From positions 124,001 through 188,000 of the forward strand of contig NZ_MUNS01000025.1 of the NCBI RefSeq assembly GCF_002002705.1: DNA of 64,000 nt, written 5' to 3'. Each line of letters opens with the position of its first letter. Position 1 is the stretch's first letter. This document shows positions 10,092-18,677 of the stretch, one piece after another. The translations under genes were made by a program, and so were the position numbers. The stretch is from Polaromonas sp. C04 (GTDB taxonomy: Bacteria; Pseudomonadota; Gammaproteobacteria; Burkholderiales; Burkholderiaceae_C). The notes below the pieces were generated by a model. The model saw only the letters and a list, made by a program, of their open reading frames with translations. It was not told the origin of the DNA and did no database searches.

Positions 10092-10757
10092 ATGGAACTC
10101 ATTGCTTTCGTGATCGACTTCATCCTGCACGTGGACAAGCACCTCGAGGCGTTTGTCACCAGCTACGGCCTGTGGGTCTATGCGCTGCTGTTTCTGATCA
10201 TTTTTGTCGAGACCGGCCTGGTCGTCATGCCGTTCTTGCCGGGGGACTCGCTCCTGTTCGTGGCCGGCGCCATGTGCGGCGTGGGTCTGATGAACTACCC
10301 GCTGACGGTTGCGCTGCTGCTGGCCGCCGCGGTGCTGGGCAACCAGTCCAACTACACGATCGGCCATTATTTCGGGCCCCGGGTGTTCCAGTGGGAAGAC
10401 TCCAAGTTTTTCAACAAGCGGGCGTTCGACCAGGCGCACAATTTTTACGAACGCTATGGCGGCATCACCATCGTGGCGGCGCGCTTCATGCCGTTCGTGC
10501 GCACCTTCGCGCCCTTCGTGGCGGGCGTGGCGCAGATGACGCGGCGCAAATTTACGCTGTTCGATGTGACCGGCGGCGCGCTGTGGGTGGGCGGCCTGGT
10601 CACCGTCGGCTATTTCTTCGGCAACATCCCGTTCGTCAAGGCGAATCTTGAAAAGGTGATCTGGGCGCTGATCCTGATCCCGGGGCTGTTCGTCCTGTTG
10701 GGCGCCTGGAAGGCGCGCAGAGGGCAGGCGGCATCGAGGTCAGCGGGTCAGAATTGA
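10092..10757 (+). CDS. DedA family membrane protein (VTT/SNARE-associated domain)
   Basis: 221-residue inner-membrane protein of the DedA family, implicated in flipping undecaprenyl phosphate or phospholipids and in keeping the membrane potential. It has the family acidic and proline motif ETGLVVMPFLPGDSLLF (about 39-55) and the basic motif ARFMPFVRTFAPFVAGV (about 133-149), in which the two arginines are the functional ones. Re-entrant hydrophobic segments surround both motifs and a Lys/Arg-rich tail follows the last helix. It is divergent from mutL and starts 36 nt from it. Which DedA paralogue this is cannot be told from the sequence alone. Confidence 0.92.
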   Translation: MELIAFVIDFILHVDKHLEAFVTSYGLWVYALLFLIIFVETGLVVMPFLPGDSLLFVAGAMCGVGLMNYPLTVALLLAAAVLGNQSNYTIGHYFGPRVFQWEDSKFFNKRAFDQAHNFYERYGGITIVAARFMPFVRTFAPFVAGVAQMTRRKFTLFDVTGGALWVGGLVTVGYFFGNIPFVKANLEKVIWALILIPGLFVLLGAWKARRGQAASRSAGQN

Positions 10758-10773
10758 TAATCAAGCATATTAT
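10754..10773 (+). promoter_or_regulatory. Palindrome plus -10-like hexamer before the oxygenase pair
   Basis: TTGATAATCAA (10754-10764), an 11-bp palindrome, overlaps the DedA stop codon and lies just before TATTAT (10768-10773). With a start near 10780 the palindrome would sit between -26 and -16, where a repressor could act. GAGGAG (about 10799-10804) is the ribosome site of the oxygenase. No regulator gene is next to it. Confidence 0.35.
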
Positions 10774-10808
10774 TCAGACCCGTCAACCGCCACCATGCGA
10801 GGAGTGCC

Positions 10809-12128
10809 ATGAACGCACCTCAGGCTTCAAGTTCTGCTCCTTCGCGCTGGAGCCCGCCGGGCTCCAGCCGCATTCCATTCTGGGCCTATACCGACGACCA
10901 GCTGTACCAGCGCGAACTGGAGGCCATTTTTTACGGTGCGCACTGGTGCTACGTGGGCCTGGAGGTCGAGATCCCGAATGTGGGCGACTACAAGCTGAGC
11001 CATATCGGCGAGCGCCAGGTGCTGATGGTGCGCGACCGTGTGGCCCCCGAAGACCGCGGTATAGATATTGGCATCCGTGTCGTGGAAAACCGCTGTGCGC
11101 ACCGCGGCGTGCGCTTTTGCCAGAAGCTGCAGGGCAACGCGCGCAGTTTTGTGTGCCCGTACCACCAGTGGACCTACAAGCTCAATGGCGATCTGGCGGG
11201 CTTGCCGTTCAAGGACGGCGTCAAGGACGGTGACTGCGTCAACGGCGGCATGCCCGAGGGCTTCGAGCTCAAGGACCATGGCCTGACGAAGTTGCGCGTG
11301 GCCACCCTGCACGGGCTGGTGTTTGCCACCTTCAGTGACGAGACCGAGCCGCTGCAGGATTATCTCGGCCCCCACGTCATGCCGTGGCTGGAGCGCATCT
11401 TCAAGGGCCGCACGCTCACGCTGCTGGGCTACAACCGCCAGCGCATTCCGGGCAACTGGAAGCTGATGATGGAAAACATCAAGGACCCGTACCACCCGGG
11501 CCTGCTGCACACCTGGTTCGTGACCTTCGGCCTATGGCGGGCCGACCAGAAATCCCGCATGGTGATGGACGCGCAGGGCCGCCATGCGGTGATGATTTCC
11601 AGAAAGAACGAAGGCGGGCAGGCCGCGGTGACGCAGGGCGTGACCAGCTTCAAGGCCGGCATGACCTTGCACGACGACCGCCTGCTGGACGTGGTGCCGG
11701 AGCCGTGGTGGCGTATCCCCGACCCGTCGAATCCGGGCGCCGAGATCACGCCGACCGTGACCATGATCACGCTGTTCCCCAGCCTCATCGTCCAGCAGCA
11801 GGTGAACTCGCTGTCCACGCGCCACATCGTGCCGCGCGGTGCGGGCGAGTTCGATTTCGTCTGGACGCATTTCGGCTTTGCCGACGACACGCCCGAGATG
11901 ACGCGGCGCCGGCTGCGCCAGTCGAACCTGTTCGGCCCGGCCGGCTTTGTCAGCGCCGACGATGGCGAGGTGATCGAACTGAGCCAGGGCGGTTTCCGGC
12001 AGTGGGGCGAGGGCGGCTCGACCCTGTGCGAACTGGGCGGCACCGGCACCGAGATGACCGAACACATGGTGACGGAGACCCTGATCCGCAGCATGTACGC
12101 CTACTGGAAGAAGGTGATGGCAGTATGA
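10809..12128 (+). CDS. nagG: Rieske oxygenase large subunit, salicylate 5-hydroxylase-like
   Basis: Catalytic alpha subunit of a Rieske non-heme iron oxygenase, 439 residues. The [2Fe-2S] ligands are Cys96, His98, Cys116 and His119; the mononuclear iron site has Asp226 (bridging), His229 and His234 in DPYHPGLLHTWF. The blocks SSRIPFWAYT, FYGAHWCYVGLE, GYNRQRIPGNWKLM and NLFGPAGFVSADDGEVIE match NagG, which converts salicylate to gentisate, as I recall it; anthranilate dioxygenase-type subunits are more distant alternatives. The stop overlaps the start of the small subunit. No ferredoxin, reductase or gentisate gene is nearby, so electron transfer must come from elsewhere. Confidence 0.87.
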   Translation: MNAPQASSSAPSRWSPPGSSRIPFWAYTDDQLYQRELEAIFYGAHWCYVGLEVEIPNVGDYKLSHIGERQVLMVRDRVAPEDRGIDIGIRVVENRCAHRGVRFCQKLQGNARSFVCPYHQWTYKLNGDLAGLPFKDGVKDGDCVNGGMPEGFELKDHGLTKLRVATLHGLVFATFSDETEPLQDYLGPHVMPWLERIFKGRTLTLLGYNRQRIPGNWKLMMENIKDPYHPGLLHTWFVTFGLWRADQKSRMVMDAQGRHAVMISRKNEGGQAAVTQGVTSFKAGMTLHDDRLLDVVPEPWWRIPDPSNPGAEITPTVTMITLFPSLIVQQQVNSLSTRHIVPRGAGEFDFVWTHFGFADDTPEMTRRRLRQSNLFGPAGFVSADDGEVIELSQGGFRQWGEGGSTLCELGGTGTEMTEHMVTETLIRSMYAYWKKVMAV

Positions 12129-12628
12129 GTACCGACGCCCCGACCGCCGGGAGTATTGAAGCCCTGCTGCTGCAGCACCAGATCGACCAGCTCAACGCCG
12201 CCTACGCCGCCGTGCTGGACGAACAGCGCTTCGAGGCCTGGCCCGAATTCTTTCTGCCGGATGCAAGCTACAAGGTGCAGGCCAGGGAGAACTTCGACCG
12301 CGGCCTGCCGCTGGCGCTGATCGACCTGGAGAGCCAGGGCATGATGAAGGACCGGGTCTATGGCGTGACCCAGACGATCTTCCACACGCCTTACTACATG
12401 CGGCACATCGTCAGCCCCGCGCAGGTGCTGGCGGTGGACAACGGCATCATTCATGCGCAGGCCCATTACGCCGTGTTCCGGACCAAACCCGGCGGCGTGA
12501 GCGAGGTCTATAACGTGGGCCGCTACATAGACCGGATCGTGCGCACCGAGGCCGGCCTGCGCTTTCAAAGTCGCCAGTGCATCTACGACAGCGAGATGGT
12601 TCTCAACTCGCTGATCTACCCGATCTGA
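12125..12628 (+). CDS. nagH: Rieske oxygenase small subunit, salicylate 5-hydroxylase-like
   Basis: Beta subunit (167 residues, SnoaL-like cone fold) that packs with the large subunit into an alpha3beta3 oxygenase. ENFDRGLPLALIDLESQGMM, the DRVYGVTQTIFHTPYYMRHI segment and the C-terminal CIYDSEMVLNSLIYPI match NagH and related small subunits. Its ATG at 12125 overlaps the stop of the large subunit (ATGA), so translation is coupled and equimolar. The next gene, amiC, is on the other strand and convergent, so the oxygenase pair forms a two-gene unit. Confidence 0.88.
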   Translation: MSTDAPTAGSIEALLLQHQIDQLNAAYAAVLDEQRFEAWPEFFLPDASYKVQARENFDRGLPLALIDLESQGMMKDRVYGVTQTIFHTPYYMRHIVSPAQVLAVDNGIIHAQAHYAVFRTKPGGVSEVYNVGRYIDRIVRTEAGLRFQSRQCIYDSEMVLNSLIYPI

Positions 12629-12659
12629 AGGCGCGCCCCGCGACCCGCAGTCGCACCGC

Positions 12660-14102
12660 TCACAACGCGCGGTTGCGCGCCAGCGGCGGATTTTTCGCAA
12701 AATAGCGCTGGATGCCGCGCATGATGGCGTCGGCCATCTTCTCCTGGTAGGCGTCGCTGTTGAGTTTGGCTTCTTCCTCGGGATTGCTGATGAAGGCGGT
12801 CTCGACCAGCACGCTGGGAATGTCGGGCGCCTTCAGCACGGCAAAGCTGGCCTGCTCCACGCGGCCCTTGTGCAGCTTGCCCACGTCACCGATCTCGCCG
12901 AGCAGCGCGCTGCCTAATTTGAGGCTGTCGTTGATCTGCGCGGTGGTGCTCATGTCGAACAGGGCGCGCTGCACCTGCACGTCCTTGGCGCGCACGTTCA
13001 GGCCGCCAATCAGGTCGGCCTTGTTTTCCTTGTCGGCCATCCACTTCGCGGCCGTGCTCGAGGCGCCGCCCTGGCTCAGCGCGAACACGCTGGCGCCGCG
13101 CGCCTGCGGCGTCAAAAACGCGTCGGCGTGGATGCTGACGAACAGATCGGCCTGCACGCGCCGGGCCTTTTGCACGCGCACCTGCAGCGGCACGAAGAAG
13201 TCGGCGTCGCGCGTCAGGAAGGCGCGCATCGGGTTGCCGTTGATGCTGGTGGCGTTGATGCGGTCGCGCACCAGGTGCGCAATTTTCAACACCACGTCTT
13301 TCTCGTGCGTGCCGGCGGGCCCGGTCGCACCGGGGTCTTCGCCGCCATGGCCGGGGTCGATCGCGACGATGATGAGCCGGTCGGTTCTGCCGCTCAAGAC
13401 CGGTGCGGCGGCCCCATTGTTTGCTTCTTTTTGAGCCGTAGTCCTCGCGAAGTCTGGTGATTTTGCTATTGAAGTTGTAGCGTCCGCAACGCGCGGTGCG
13501 GCGGCGGGTTTGTGCATCTGGTTGGCCATCAGCTCGCCCAGCGGGTCGGTGGCTGCACTGGCGGCTTGCGCGGCGCCCGCGCTTTGCTGCTGGTCCTTGA
13601 GCCGCTCGGCAATCAGGGCTTCGAGCGGGTCGGCCGTGCGCGTGGGATACAGGTCGAACACCAGCCGGTACTGGTAGGCGGCCACCGGCGCCAGCGTGAA
13701 CACCTGCGGCAGCGTGGCCTGCTTGAGGTCCAGCACCAGTCGCACCACGCCCGGCGCGTATTGCCCGACGCGCACGCCGCTGATGAAGGGGTCGTTGGAG
13801 GTGACCTTGCCCACCAGCTGGCGCAGTTCGGGGTTGAGGTCGATGCCGTCGATGTCCACCGCGAGCCGCGGCGGGTTCGGCACAAAAATCTGCCTGGCCT
13901 GCAGCGGCCCGTCGGATTCGATGGTGACGCGCGTGTACTCGGGCGCGGGCCAGACCCGCACCGCCACGATGGTGGCGCCGCGCGCAATTTGCTGCGCACC
14001 CAATAGCAGCACCAGCGTGCCGGATTTGAGCAGGCTGCGGCGGCTGAAGGGCTCGGCCCCGACGCTTGCCTGTGCAGGTGCTGCGCTGCGTTCGCGCGTC
14101 AT
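12660..14102 (-). CDS. amiC: N-acetylmuramoyl-L-alanine amidase
   Basis: Periplasmic zinc amidase that cleaves septal peptidoglycan so daughter cells separate. The 480 residues read as a Tat-like signal (SRRSLLKSGTLVLLLGAQQ, about 20-38), an AMIN targeting domain (about 45-150), a Gln/Ala-rich linker and an Amidase_3 catalytic domain from IIVAIDPGHGGEDPGATG, with zinc ligands in GHGGED, FVSIHADAF and a catalytic Glu in VLVETAFISN. The linker carries a diverged copy of the dispersed element (13440-13481). The ATG overlaps the tsaE stop (ATGA), as in the conserved tsaE-amiC order. Confidence 0.95.
   Translation of the reverse strand: MTRERSAAPAQASVGAEPFSRRSLLKSGTLVLLLGAQQIARGATIVAVRVWPAPEYTRVTIESDGPLQARQIFVPNPPRLAVDIDGIDLNPELRQLVGKVTSNDPFISGVRVGQYAPGVVRLVLDLKQATLPQVFTLAPVAAYQYRLVFDLYPTRTADPLEALIAERLKDQQQSAGAAQAASAATDPLGELMANQMHKPAAAPRVADATTSIAKSPDFARTTAQKEANNGAAAPVLSGRTDRLIIVAIDPGHGGEDPGATGPAGTHEKDVVLKIAHLVRDRINATSINGNPMRAFLTRDADFFVPLQVRVQKARRVQADLFVSIHADAFLTPQARGASVFALSQGGASSTAAKWMADKENKADLIGGLNVRAKDVQVQRALFDMSTTAQINDSLKLGSALLGEIGDVGKLHKGRVEQASFAVLKAPDIPSVLVETAFISNPEEEAKLNSDAYQEKMADAIMRGIQRYFAKNPPLARNRAL
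13440..13481 (+). repeat. Dispersed 42-nt element, diverged copy (inside amiC)
   Basis: AGTCC at 13440 (one change from AGCCC) and an exact core GCTATTGAAGTTGTAGC at 13465-13481, with the same 25-nt offset. It lies in the low-complexity linker of amiC. Confidence 0.6.
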
Positions 14103-14581
14103 GCCAGCAGTTCCCGCCCCAGCGGCGTTTGGGCGCTCAGGCTCACTTGACGTGACTCATCCAACATGGCTTCAATTTTAATAGCAAGGTCGGCGCGCGG
14201 GATGTACTTTGTTGCTTTTTCGGGCCATTCGGCGAGCTTCAATCCGGGGCTGGCAAAGATGTCGCGAAAGCCCGCGTCTTCCCACTCGCGCGGGTCGTCG
14301 AAGCGGTAGAAATCAAAGTGCCAGATGTGCAGGTCCGCGGCCTCGTGCGGCTCGACCACCGCATAGGTCGGGCTCTTGATGCGCCCATGCACGCCCAGCG
14401 CGTGCAGCAGATGCCGCACGACGGTGGTCTTGCCGGCGCCGAGTTCGCCGTGCAGCTCGATGAACGCATTGCGCAGCGCAGGGTGTGCGGCCAGCCGGCG
14501 CGCAAACGCGCGCGTGTCGGCCTCGGTCTGCCAGACGATGGCCTGCACCGCGACAGGGTCGGGCGTGCTTTCTACAATCAT
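14099..14581 (-). CDS. tsaE: tRNA threonylcarbamoyladenosine biosynthesis ATPase TsaE
   Basis: P-loop ATPase that works with TsaB and TsaD in making t6A37 on ANN-decoding tRNAs. The 160-residue protein has Walker A GELGAGKTT (about 45-53), the TsaE block KSPTYAVVE, and the DFYRFDDPREWEDAG region with the family Tyr and acidic residues; LKLAEWPEKA follows. The ATG at 14581 gives the normal family length; the long upstream frame is antisense to queG. The stop overlaps the amiC start, and the ATG is only 3 nt from the divergent queG start. Confidence 0.95.
   Translation of the reverse strand: MIVESTPDPVAVQAIVWQTEADTRAFARRLAAHPALRNAFIELHGELGAGKTTVVRHLLHALGVHGRIKSPTYAVVEPHEAADLHIWHFDFYRFDDPREWEDAGFRDIFASPGLKLAEWPEKATKYIPRADLAIKIEAMLDESRQVSLSAQTPLGRELLA
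14169..14185. repeat. Core-only copy of the dispersed element (inside tsaE)
   Basis: GCTTCAATTTTAATAGC, one change in the left arm of GCTAY-N7-RTAGC. No AGCCC lies at the expected distance on either side. Confidence 0.45.
14550..14578 (+). promoter_or_regulatory. Candidate promoter for a leaderless queG mRNA
   Basis: GCGACA (14550-14555), 17-nt spacer, TACAAT (14573-14578). Transcription would start about 7 nt later, at the GTG of queG (14585). The hexamers lie inside the tsaE coding region on the other strand. Confidence 0.45.
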
Positions 14582-14584
14582 GGG

Positions 14585-15676
14585 GTGACGTTCCCTCGCA
14601 TTAGCGACTCTCAGATCAACGGTCTCCAATTGGTGTCCCAGGTTCAGGTGTGGGCCCGCGAGCTGGGATTCTCCCAAATCGGCGTGGCCGGGGTGGATTT
14701 GTCGTCGGCCGAAGCGGGTTTGATGGCGTGGCTGGCCCAAGGGTTCCATGGCGACATGACTTATATGGCGGCACATGGTCTCAAGCGCGCGCGCCCGGCC
14801 GAACTGGTGCCCGGCACCGTCAGCGTGATCACGGCCCGCATGGATTATCTGCCCTCGGGCACGCCGCACGACTGGCAGGCGGTTGAATTCGAGCGCTTGC
14901 AGCGGCCCGGGGAGGGCATCGTCTCCGTCTATGCACGCGGCCGCGACTATCACAAGGTGCTGCGCGCGCGCCTGCAAAAGCTCAGCGAGCGCCTGGCCGG
15001 GCATCTGGGGCCGTTCGGCCACCGCGTGTTCACCGACTCGGCGCCGGTGCTCGAGGCCGAACTCGCCTCGCGCAGCGGCCAGGGCTGGCGCGGCAAGCAC
15101 ACGCTGGTGCTGAACCGCGATGCGGGCTCGATGTTTTTCCTGGGCGAGATTTATGTGGACGTGGCCCTGCCGCCGAGCGAGCCGGTGCCGGACCACTGCG
15201 GCAGCTGCAGCGCCTGCATCGACGTGTGCCCGACCCAGGCCATCGTCGCGCCGTACCGGCTCGATGCGCGGCGCTGCATCTCGTACCTCACGATCGAGCA
15301 CGCGGGGCCGATTCCACTGGAGTTGCGCCCGCTCATCGGCAACCGCATCTATGGCTGCGACGATTGCCAGCTGGCCTGCCCCTGGAACAAGTTTGCGCAG
15401 CGCAGCGCCTTGCCCGACTTCGACGAGCGCGCCGGCCTGAGCGGCGCGCAACTCGTGACGCTGTTCGCGTGGAGCGAGGAAGAGTTCCTGCGCTACACCG
15501 AGGGCAGCCCGATCCGGCGCATCGGCCACGAGCGCTGGCTGCGCAATGTGGCGGTGGCGATGGGCAACGTGCTGCGCCGCGGGCACGATGCCATGCTGGT
15601 CGAGGCCCTGCACCGGCGCTTTGACGACGCGAGTGAACTGGTGCGAGAGCACATCGCGTGGGCGCTCGAACAATAG
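14585..15676 (+). CDS. queG: Epoxyqueuosine reductase
   Basis: Cobalamin- and Fe-S-dependent enzyme that reduces epoxyqueuosine to queuosine in tRNA, the last step of Q34 synthesis. In 363 residues, after the N-terminal ARELGFSQIGVAGVDLS, come the HTLVLNRDAGSMFFLGEI region and two [4Fe-4S] motifs: CGSCSACIDVCPTQAI and the CDDCQLACPWNKF segment. A HEAT-like C-terminal repeat (RNVAVAMGNVLRRGHDAML) ends the protein. The GTG at 14585 is chosen for its fit with an upstream TACAAT; a start nearer LVSQVQVWA, such as GTG about 15 codons later, is also possible. A dispersed repeat lies just after the stop. Confidence 0.95.
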   Translation: MTFPRISDSQINGLQLVSQVQVWARELGFSQIGVAGVDLSSAEAGLMAWLAQGFHGDMTYMAAHGLKRARPAELVPGTVSVITARMDYLPSGTPHDWQAVEFERLQRPGEGIVSVYARGRDYHKVLRARLQKLSERLAGHLGPFGHRVFTDSAPVLEAELASRSGQGWRGKHTLVLNRDAGSMFFLGEIYVDVALPPSEPVPDHCGSCSACIDVCPTQAIVAPYRLDARRCISYLTIEHAGPIPLELRPLIGNRIYGCDDCQLACPWNKFAQRSALPDFDERAGLSGAQLVTLFAWSEEEFLRYTEGSPIRRIGHERWLRNVAVAMGNVLRRGHDAMLVEALHRRFDDASELVREHIAWALEQ

Positions 15677-15691
15677 AAAAAATTGGCCTCT

Positions 15692-15733
15692 AGCCCTTGT
15701 GCGGTATAGGCATGTAGCTATCGGATCAATAGC
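15692..15733 (+). repeat. Dispersed 42-nt element, full copy (intergenic)
   Basis: AGCCC at 15692 and exact core GCTATCGGATCAATAGC at 15717-15733, offset 25 nt. It fills most of the gap between the convergent queG and AEC permease genes, so the core hairpin could also act as a bidirectional mRNA end. Confidence 0.75.
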
Positions 15734-15752
15734 GCCCGGCGCACGATTGTGT

Positions 15753-16658
15753 CTAACGCAGCAGCCCGAGCGCAAATGGCAGGCTGAGCATGCCCAGCAC
15801 GGTCGAGAGCGTGACCAGCCCGGCCACATACGCGGCGTTGTAGCCCATGCGCGCTGCCAGCACGTAGCAGCTCGACGCCGTGGGCAGGGCCGAGAACATC
15901 AGCAGCACCGTGGCCTGCAGCGGCTCCAGCCGCAATAGCCGCGACAGGCCGAAGGCCACCAGCGGCAGCAGCAGGTGACGGATCGAGAGCATCGCCGCGG
16001 CCAGCGTTCTGGCGCGCGACAGATGACCCAGCTGCATGCCGGCGCCGGCCGCCATCAGCCCCAGCGGTACCGAAGCGCCGCCGATGCGCGTGACGGTGGG
16101 CTCCAGCCAGACCGGGATGTGCAAGCCGAGCAGGTTGCCGGCGAGTCCTGCGGCAGTGCCGAGAATCAAGGGGTTGCGCACCAGTTCGCGCGCCAGTCCG
16201 AGGTTGGCGTGGCGCGCCATCGGCCAGACGGCGCCGATATTGTTCAGCGGCACGGAGACCCCGATCAGCACGGACATCAACAGCAGTCCCTCGGGGCCCG
16301 CGAGCTTGCCGGCCAGCGCCAGACCGATGAACGAGTTGTAGCGAAATGCGATTTGCGCGCTGGCGGCGTGGTCCCGCGCATCGATATGCCGGCCGATCCA
16401 CGGCAGCCAGGGCAGCGCATAGGCCAGCGCGATGCCGATCGCGATCACCAGCAGGCCTGCCGCCATCAGGTCCGACGTCGCGCCGAAATCGAGCGGACTC
16501 TTGATGATCGACTGGAACAGCAGTACCGGAAACAGGAAGTAATACACCAGGCCTTCCACCGGCTCCCAGACCGTGCGGTTGAGCGCGGTGTGGCGGCACA
16601 GCAGGTAGCCGCACAGGATCAGCGAAAAATCGGGGAACAGCAGTTGGGGGTAATTCAC
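15753..16658 (-). CDS. AEC-family transporter (auxin efflux carrier type)
   Basis: Ten-helix inner-membrane secondary transporter of the AEC family; bacterial members carry malonate, malate and similar acids, but the substrate here is unknown. The 301-residue protein begins [22 protein letters not shown] and contains [18 protein letters not shown] with the family Asn-rich turn, [14 protein letters not shown] and the C-terminal [18 protein letters not shown]. The GTG at 16658 gives the usual length (about 300); the longer upstream frame is antisense to xerD. It is divergent from xerD across 48 nt. Confidence 0.88.
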   Translation of the reverse strand: MNYPQLLFPDFSLILCGYLLCRHTALNRTVWEPVEGLVYYFLFPVLLFQSIIKSPLDFGATSDLMAAGLLVIAIGIALAYALPWLPWIGRHIDARDHAASAQIAFRYNSFIGLALAGKLAGPEGLLLMSVLIGVSVPLNNIGAVWPMARHANLGLARELVRNPLILGTAAGLAGNLLGLHIPVWLEPTVTRIGGASVPLGLMAAGAGMQLGHLSRARTLAAAMLSIRHLLLPLVAFGLSRLLRLEPLQATVLLMFSALPTASSCYVLAARMGYNAAYVAGLVTLSTVLGMLSLPFALGLLR

Positions 16659-16706
16659 CGCGTCGAGAATAACCGCACGGCGGACTTTTTTTGTTATCTT
16701 CACCGC

Positions 16707-17612
16707 ATGCACCCCGCCAGCCAGTCCAGCATCGACGCCTTCGCGGACGCGCTGTGGCTGGAAGAAGGTTTGTCTCCAAACACCTTGAGCGCCTACCGGC
16801 GCGACCTGAGCCTGTTTGCGGACTGGCTGGGCGGGGAGGAGCTCAGCCTGAACGACACGGCCGAGAACCATCTGAGCCGGTATTTTTCGCTCAAGCATGC
16901 GGCCACCAAGGCCACCACCGCGAACCGGCGCCTGACCGTGTTCAAGCGCTACTTTCGCTGGGCCCTGCGCGAGCGCATCATCAGCGCCGACCCGACCCTG
17001 AAGCTGCAGGCCGCGAAGCAGGCGCTGCGCGTGCCCAAGACGCTGACCGAGGCGCAGGTGGAGGCCCTGCTGGCGGCGCCCGATACCGACACCGCGCTCG
17101 GCCTGCGCGAGCGCACCATGCTGGAGCTGATGTACGCGAGCGGCCTGCGCGTGAGCGAGCTGGTCACGCTCAAGACCTTCAACGTCAGCATGAGCGACGG
17201 CGTGCTGCGCGTGCTGGGCAAGGGCAGCAAGGAGCGCCTGGTGCCGTTCGGCGAGGTCGCGCGCCTGTGGGTCAATCGCTACCTGACCGAGGCCCGCCCC
17301 GAGCTGCTGGCCGGCAAGCAGACCGAAGACCTGTTCGTGACGAACCGCGGCGCCAAGGCCGGCTCTGGCATGACGCGCGTCATGTTCTGGATGATCGTGA
17401 AGAAGCATGCGCGCGCCGCCGGCATCACGGCGCCGCTGTCGCCGCACACCCTGCGCCACGCCTTTGCCACCCATCTGCTGAACCACGGCGCCGACCTGCG
17501 CGCGGTGCAAATGCTGCTCGGGCATGTGGATATTTCCACCACCACCATCTACACGCACGTGGCGCGCGAGCGGCTCAAGCTGCTGCACGCCAAGCACCAT
17601 CCACGCGGCTGA
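16707..17612 (+). CDS. xerD: Site-specific tyrosine recombinase XerD
   Basis: Acts with XerC at dif to resolve chromosome dimers at division. The 301-residue protein has the N-terminal SAM-like core-binding domain ([20 protein letters not shown]) and a catalytic domain with all key residues visible: Arg in [13 protein letters not shown], Lys in [11 protein letters not shown], His and Arg in [15 protein letters not shown], His in [15 protein letters not shown] and the nucleophile Tyr there. Length and sequence suit the chromosomal XerD rather than a phage or integron integrase. The start is the ATG after TTATCT (7 nt spacing), so this too may be leaderless. Confidence 0.96.
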   Translation: MHPASQSSIDAFADALWLEEGLSPNTLSAYRRDLSLFADWLGGEELSLNDTAENHLSRYFSLKHAATKATTANRRLTVFKRYFRWALRERIISADPTLKLQAAKQALRVPKTLTEAQVEALLAAPDTDTALGLRERTMLELMYASGLRVSELVTLKTFNVSMSDGVLRVLGKGSKERLVPFGEVARLWVNRYLTEARPELLAGKQTEDLFVTNRGAKAGSGMTRVMFWMIVKKHARAAGITAPLSPHTLRHAFATHLLNHGADLRAVQMLLGHVDISTTTIYTHVARERLKLLHAKHHPRG

Positions 17613-17654
17613 CTTGCCCCACAATGGCAGTCTTTTGCTTCCCGAGGTTTTGAC

Positions 17655-18638
17655 ATGCTGCCCATTTCCCGCCGCTCTTCGCTCGCTGCCCTGTCGGTGC
17701 TGGCCCTGGCCCTGGCCCCGTTACCTGCACTCGCGCAGAGCTGGCCGTCCCGCCCCGTTCACATCGTGGTGGCGTACCCGGCCGGCGGCGTCGCCGATGC
17801 GGTGGCGCGGGCGCTGGGCGACAAGCTCGCCACGCAATGGGGCACGCCGGTGATCATCGACAACCGCGGCGGGGCCAGTGGCAGCATCGGCATGGACGCG
17901 GTGGCCAAGGCCGCGCCCGATGGCTACACCCTGGGTTTTTCTGCCATCAGCCCGCTCTCGCTCAACCCGCACGTGGGCAAACTGCCGTATGACCCCGTGC
18001 TCGACATCGCACCCGTCGCCAGCGTGATGTATTCGCCCGTGCTGCTGCTGGCCACGCCCGCAAGCACCAGCCGCGATTTTCGCGATCTGCTGGCCGCCGC
18101 CAAAAGCAGCCCCGGCGCCGTGCGCTGGGCCACCTCGGGGCAGGCCTCGCTCGGGCACATCATGCTGGCGCAGATCGAGCAGGCGGCCAAGGTGCAGATC
18201 ACACACATCCCCTACAAGGGCGGCAGCCAGCAGATGGGCGATGCGCTCAGCGGCCAGTTCGAAATCCTGTCCATCAATGCCGGCGCGGCGGTGATGCAGC
18301 ACGTCAAGGCCGGCAAACTGCGCCCGCTGGCCGTGGGCGCGCCCAAGCGGCTGGATTCGCTGCCCGAGGTGCCCACGCTGGCCGAGCTCGGTTATCCGCG
18401 CGCCAACCTGTCATCACAGTTCGGCGTTTTTGCGCCGGCGCGCACGCCGCCCGCGCTGCTGGAGCGGCTGAACCGCGCCATCAACCAGGCGCTCGCGCTG
18501 CCCGACCTGCGCAGCAAACTGCAGGCCACCGACAACGTTCCCACAGGCGGCAGCGCCGACGAATTCACCAAGGCCATCGCGCGTGAGTACGACAACATTG
18601 GGCGGGTCATCAAGGCGGGGCATATCAGGGCGCAGTGA
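17655..18638 (+). CDS. Bug-family tripartite tricarboxylate transporter receptor
   Basis: Periplasmic solute-binding protein of the TctC/Bug family, which is greatly expanded in Burkholderiales. The 327-residue protein has a Sec signal peptide (MLPISRRSSLAALSVLALAL, cleavage after PALAQ), then SWPSRPVHIVVAYPAGGVAD, the ligand-loop IIDNRGGASGSIGMDAVAKA, the PDGYTL turn and the second domain HIPYKGGSQQMGDALSGQ. No TctA/TctB membrane genes lie nearby, which is typical for orphan Bug proteins. The ligand is probably a carboxylate, but cannot be told. It follows xerD by 42 nt and converges with the next gene. Confidence 0.93.
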   Translation: MLPISRRSSLAALSVLALALAPLPALAQSWPSRPVHIVVAYPAGGVADAVARALGDKLATQWGTPVIIDNRGGASGSIGMDAVAKAAPDGYTLGFSAISPLSLNPHVGKLPYDPVLDIAPVASVMYSPVLLLATPASTSRDFRDLLAAAKSSPGAVRWATSGQASLGHIMLAQIEQAAKVQITHIPYKGGSQQMGDALSGQFEILSINAGAAVMQHVKAGKLRPLAVGAPKRLDSLPEVPTLAELGYPRANLSSQFGVFAPARTPPALLERLNRAINQALALPDLRSKLQATDNVPTGGSADEFTKAIAREYDNIGRVIKAGHIRAQ

Positions 18639-18677
18639 GCGGGCTCGTTCGGCCGGTGAGCATCGAGCCGTCGTGAA

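Noticed and set aside
14318-14584. queG frame extended upstream into tsaE
   Set aside because: The extra residues do not resemble QueG N-termini, and lie antisense to tsaE.
14099-15829. tsaE frame extended upstream to 576 codons
   Set aside because: The extension is antisense to queG. The 160-residue version has the usual TsaE length and start.
15975-16706. xerD frame extended upstream through the AEC gene
   Set aside because: Antisense to a membrane protein gene; XerD proteins start near the ATG at 16707.
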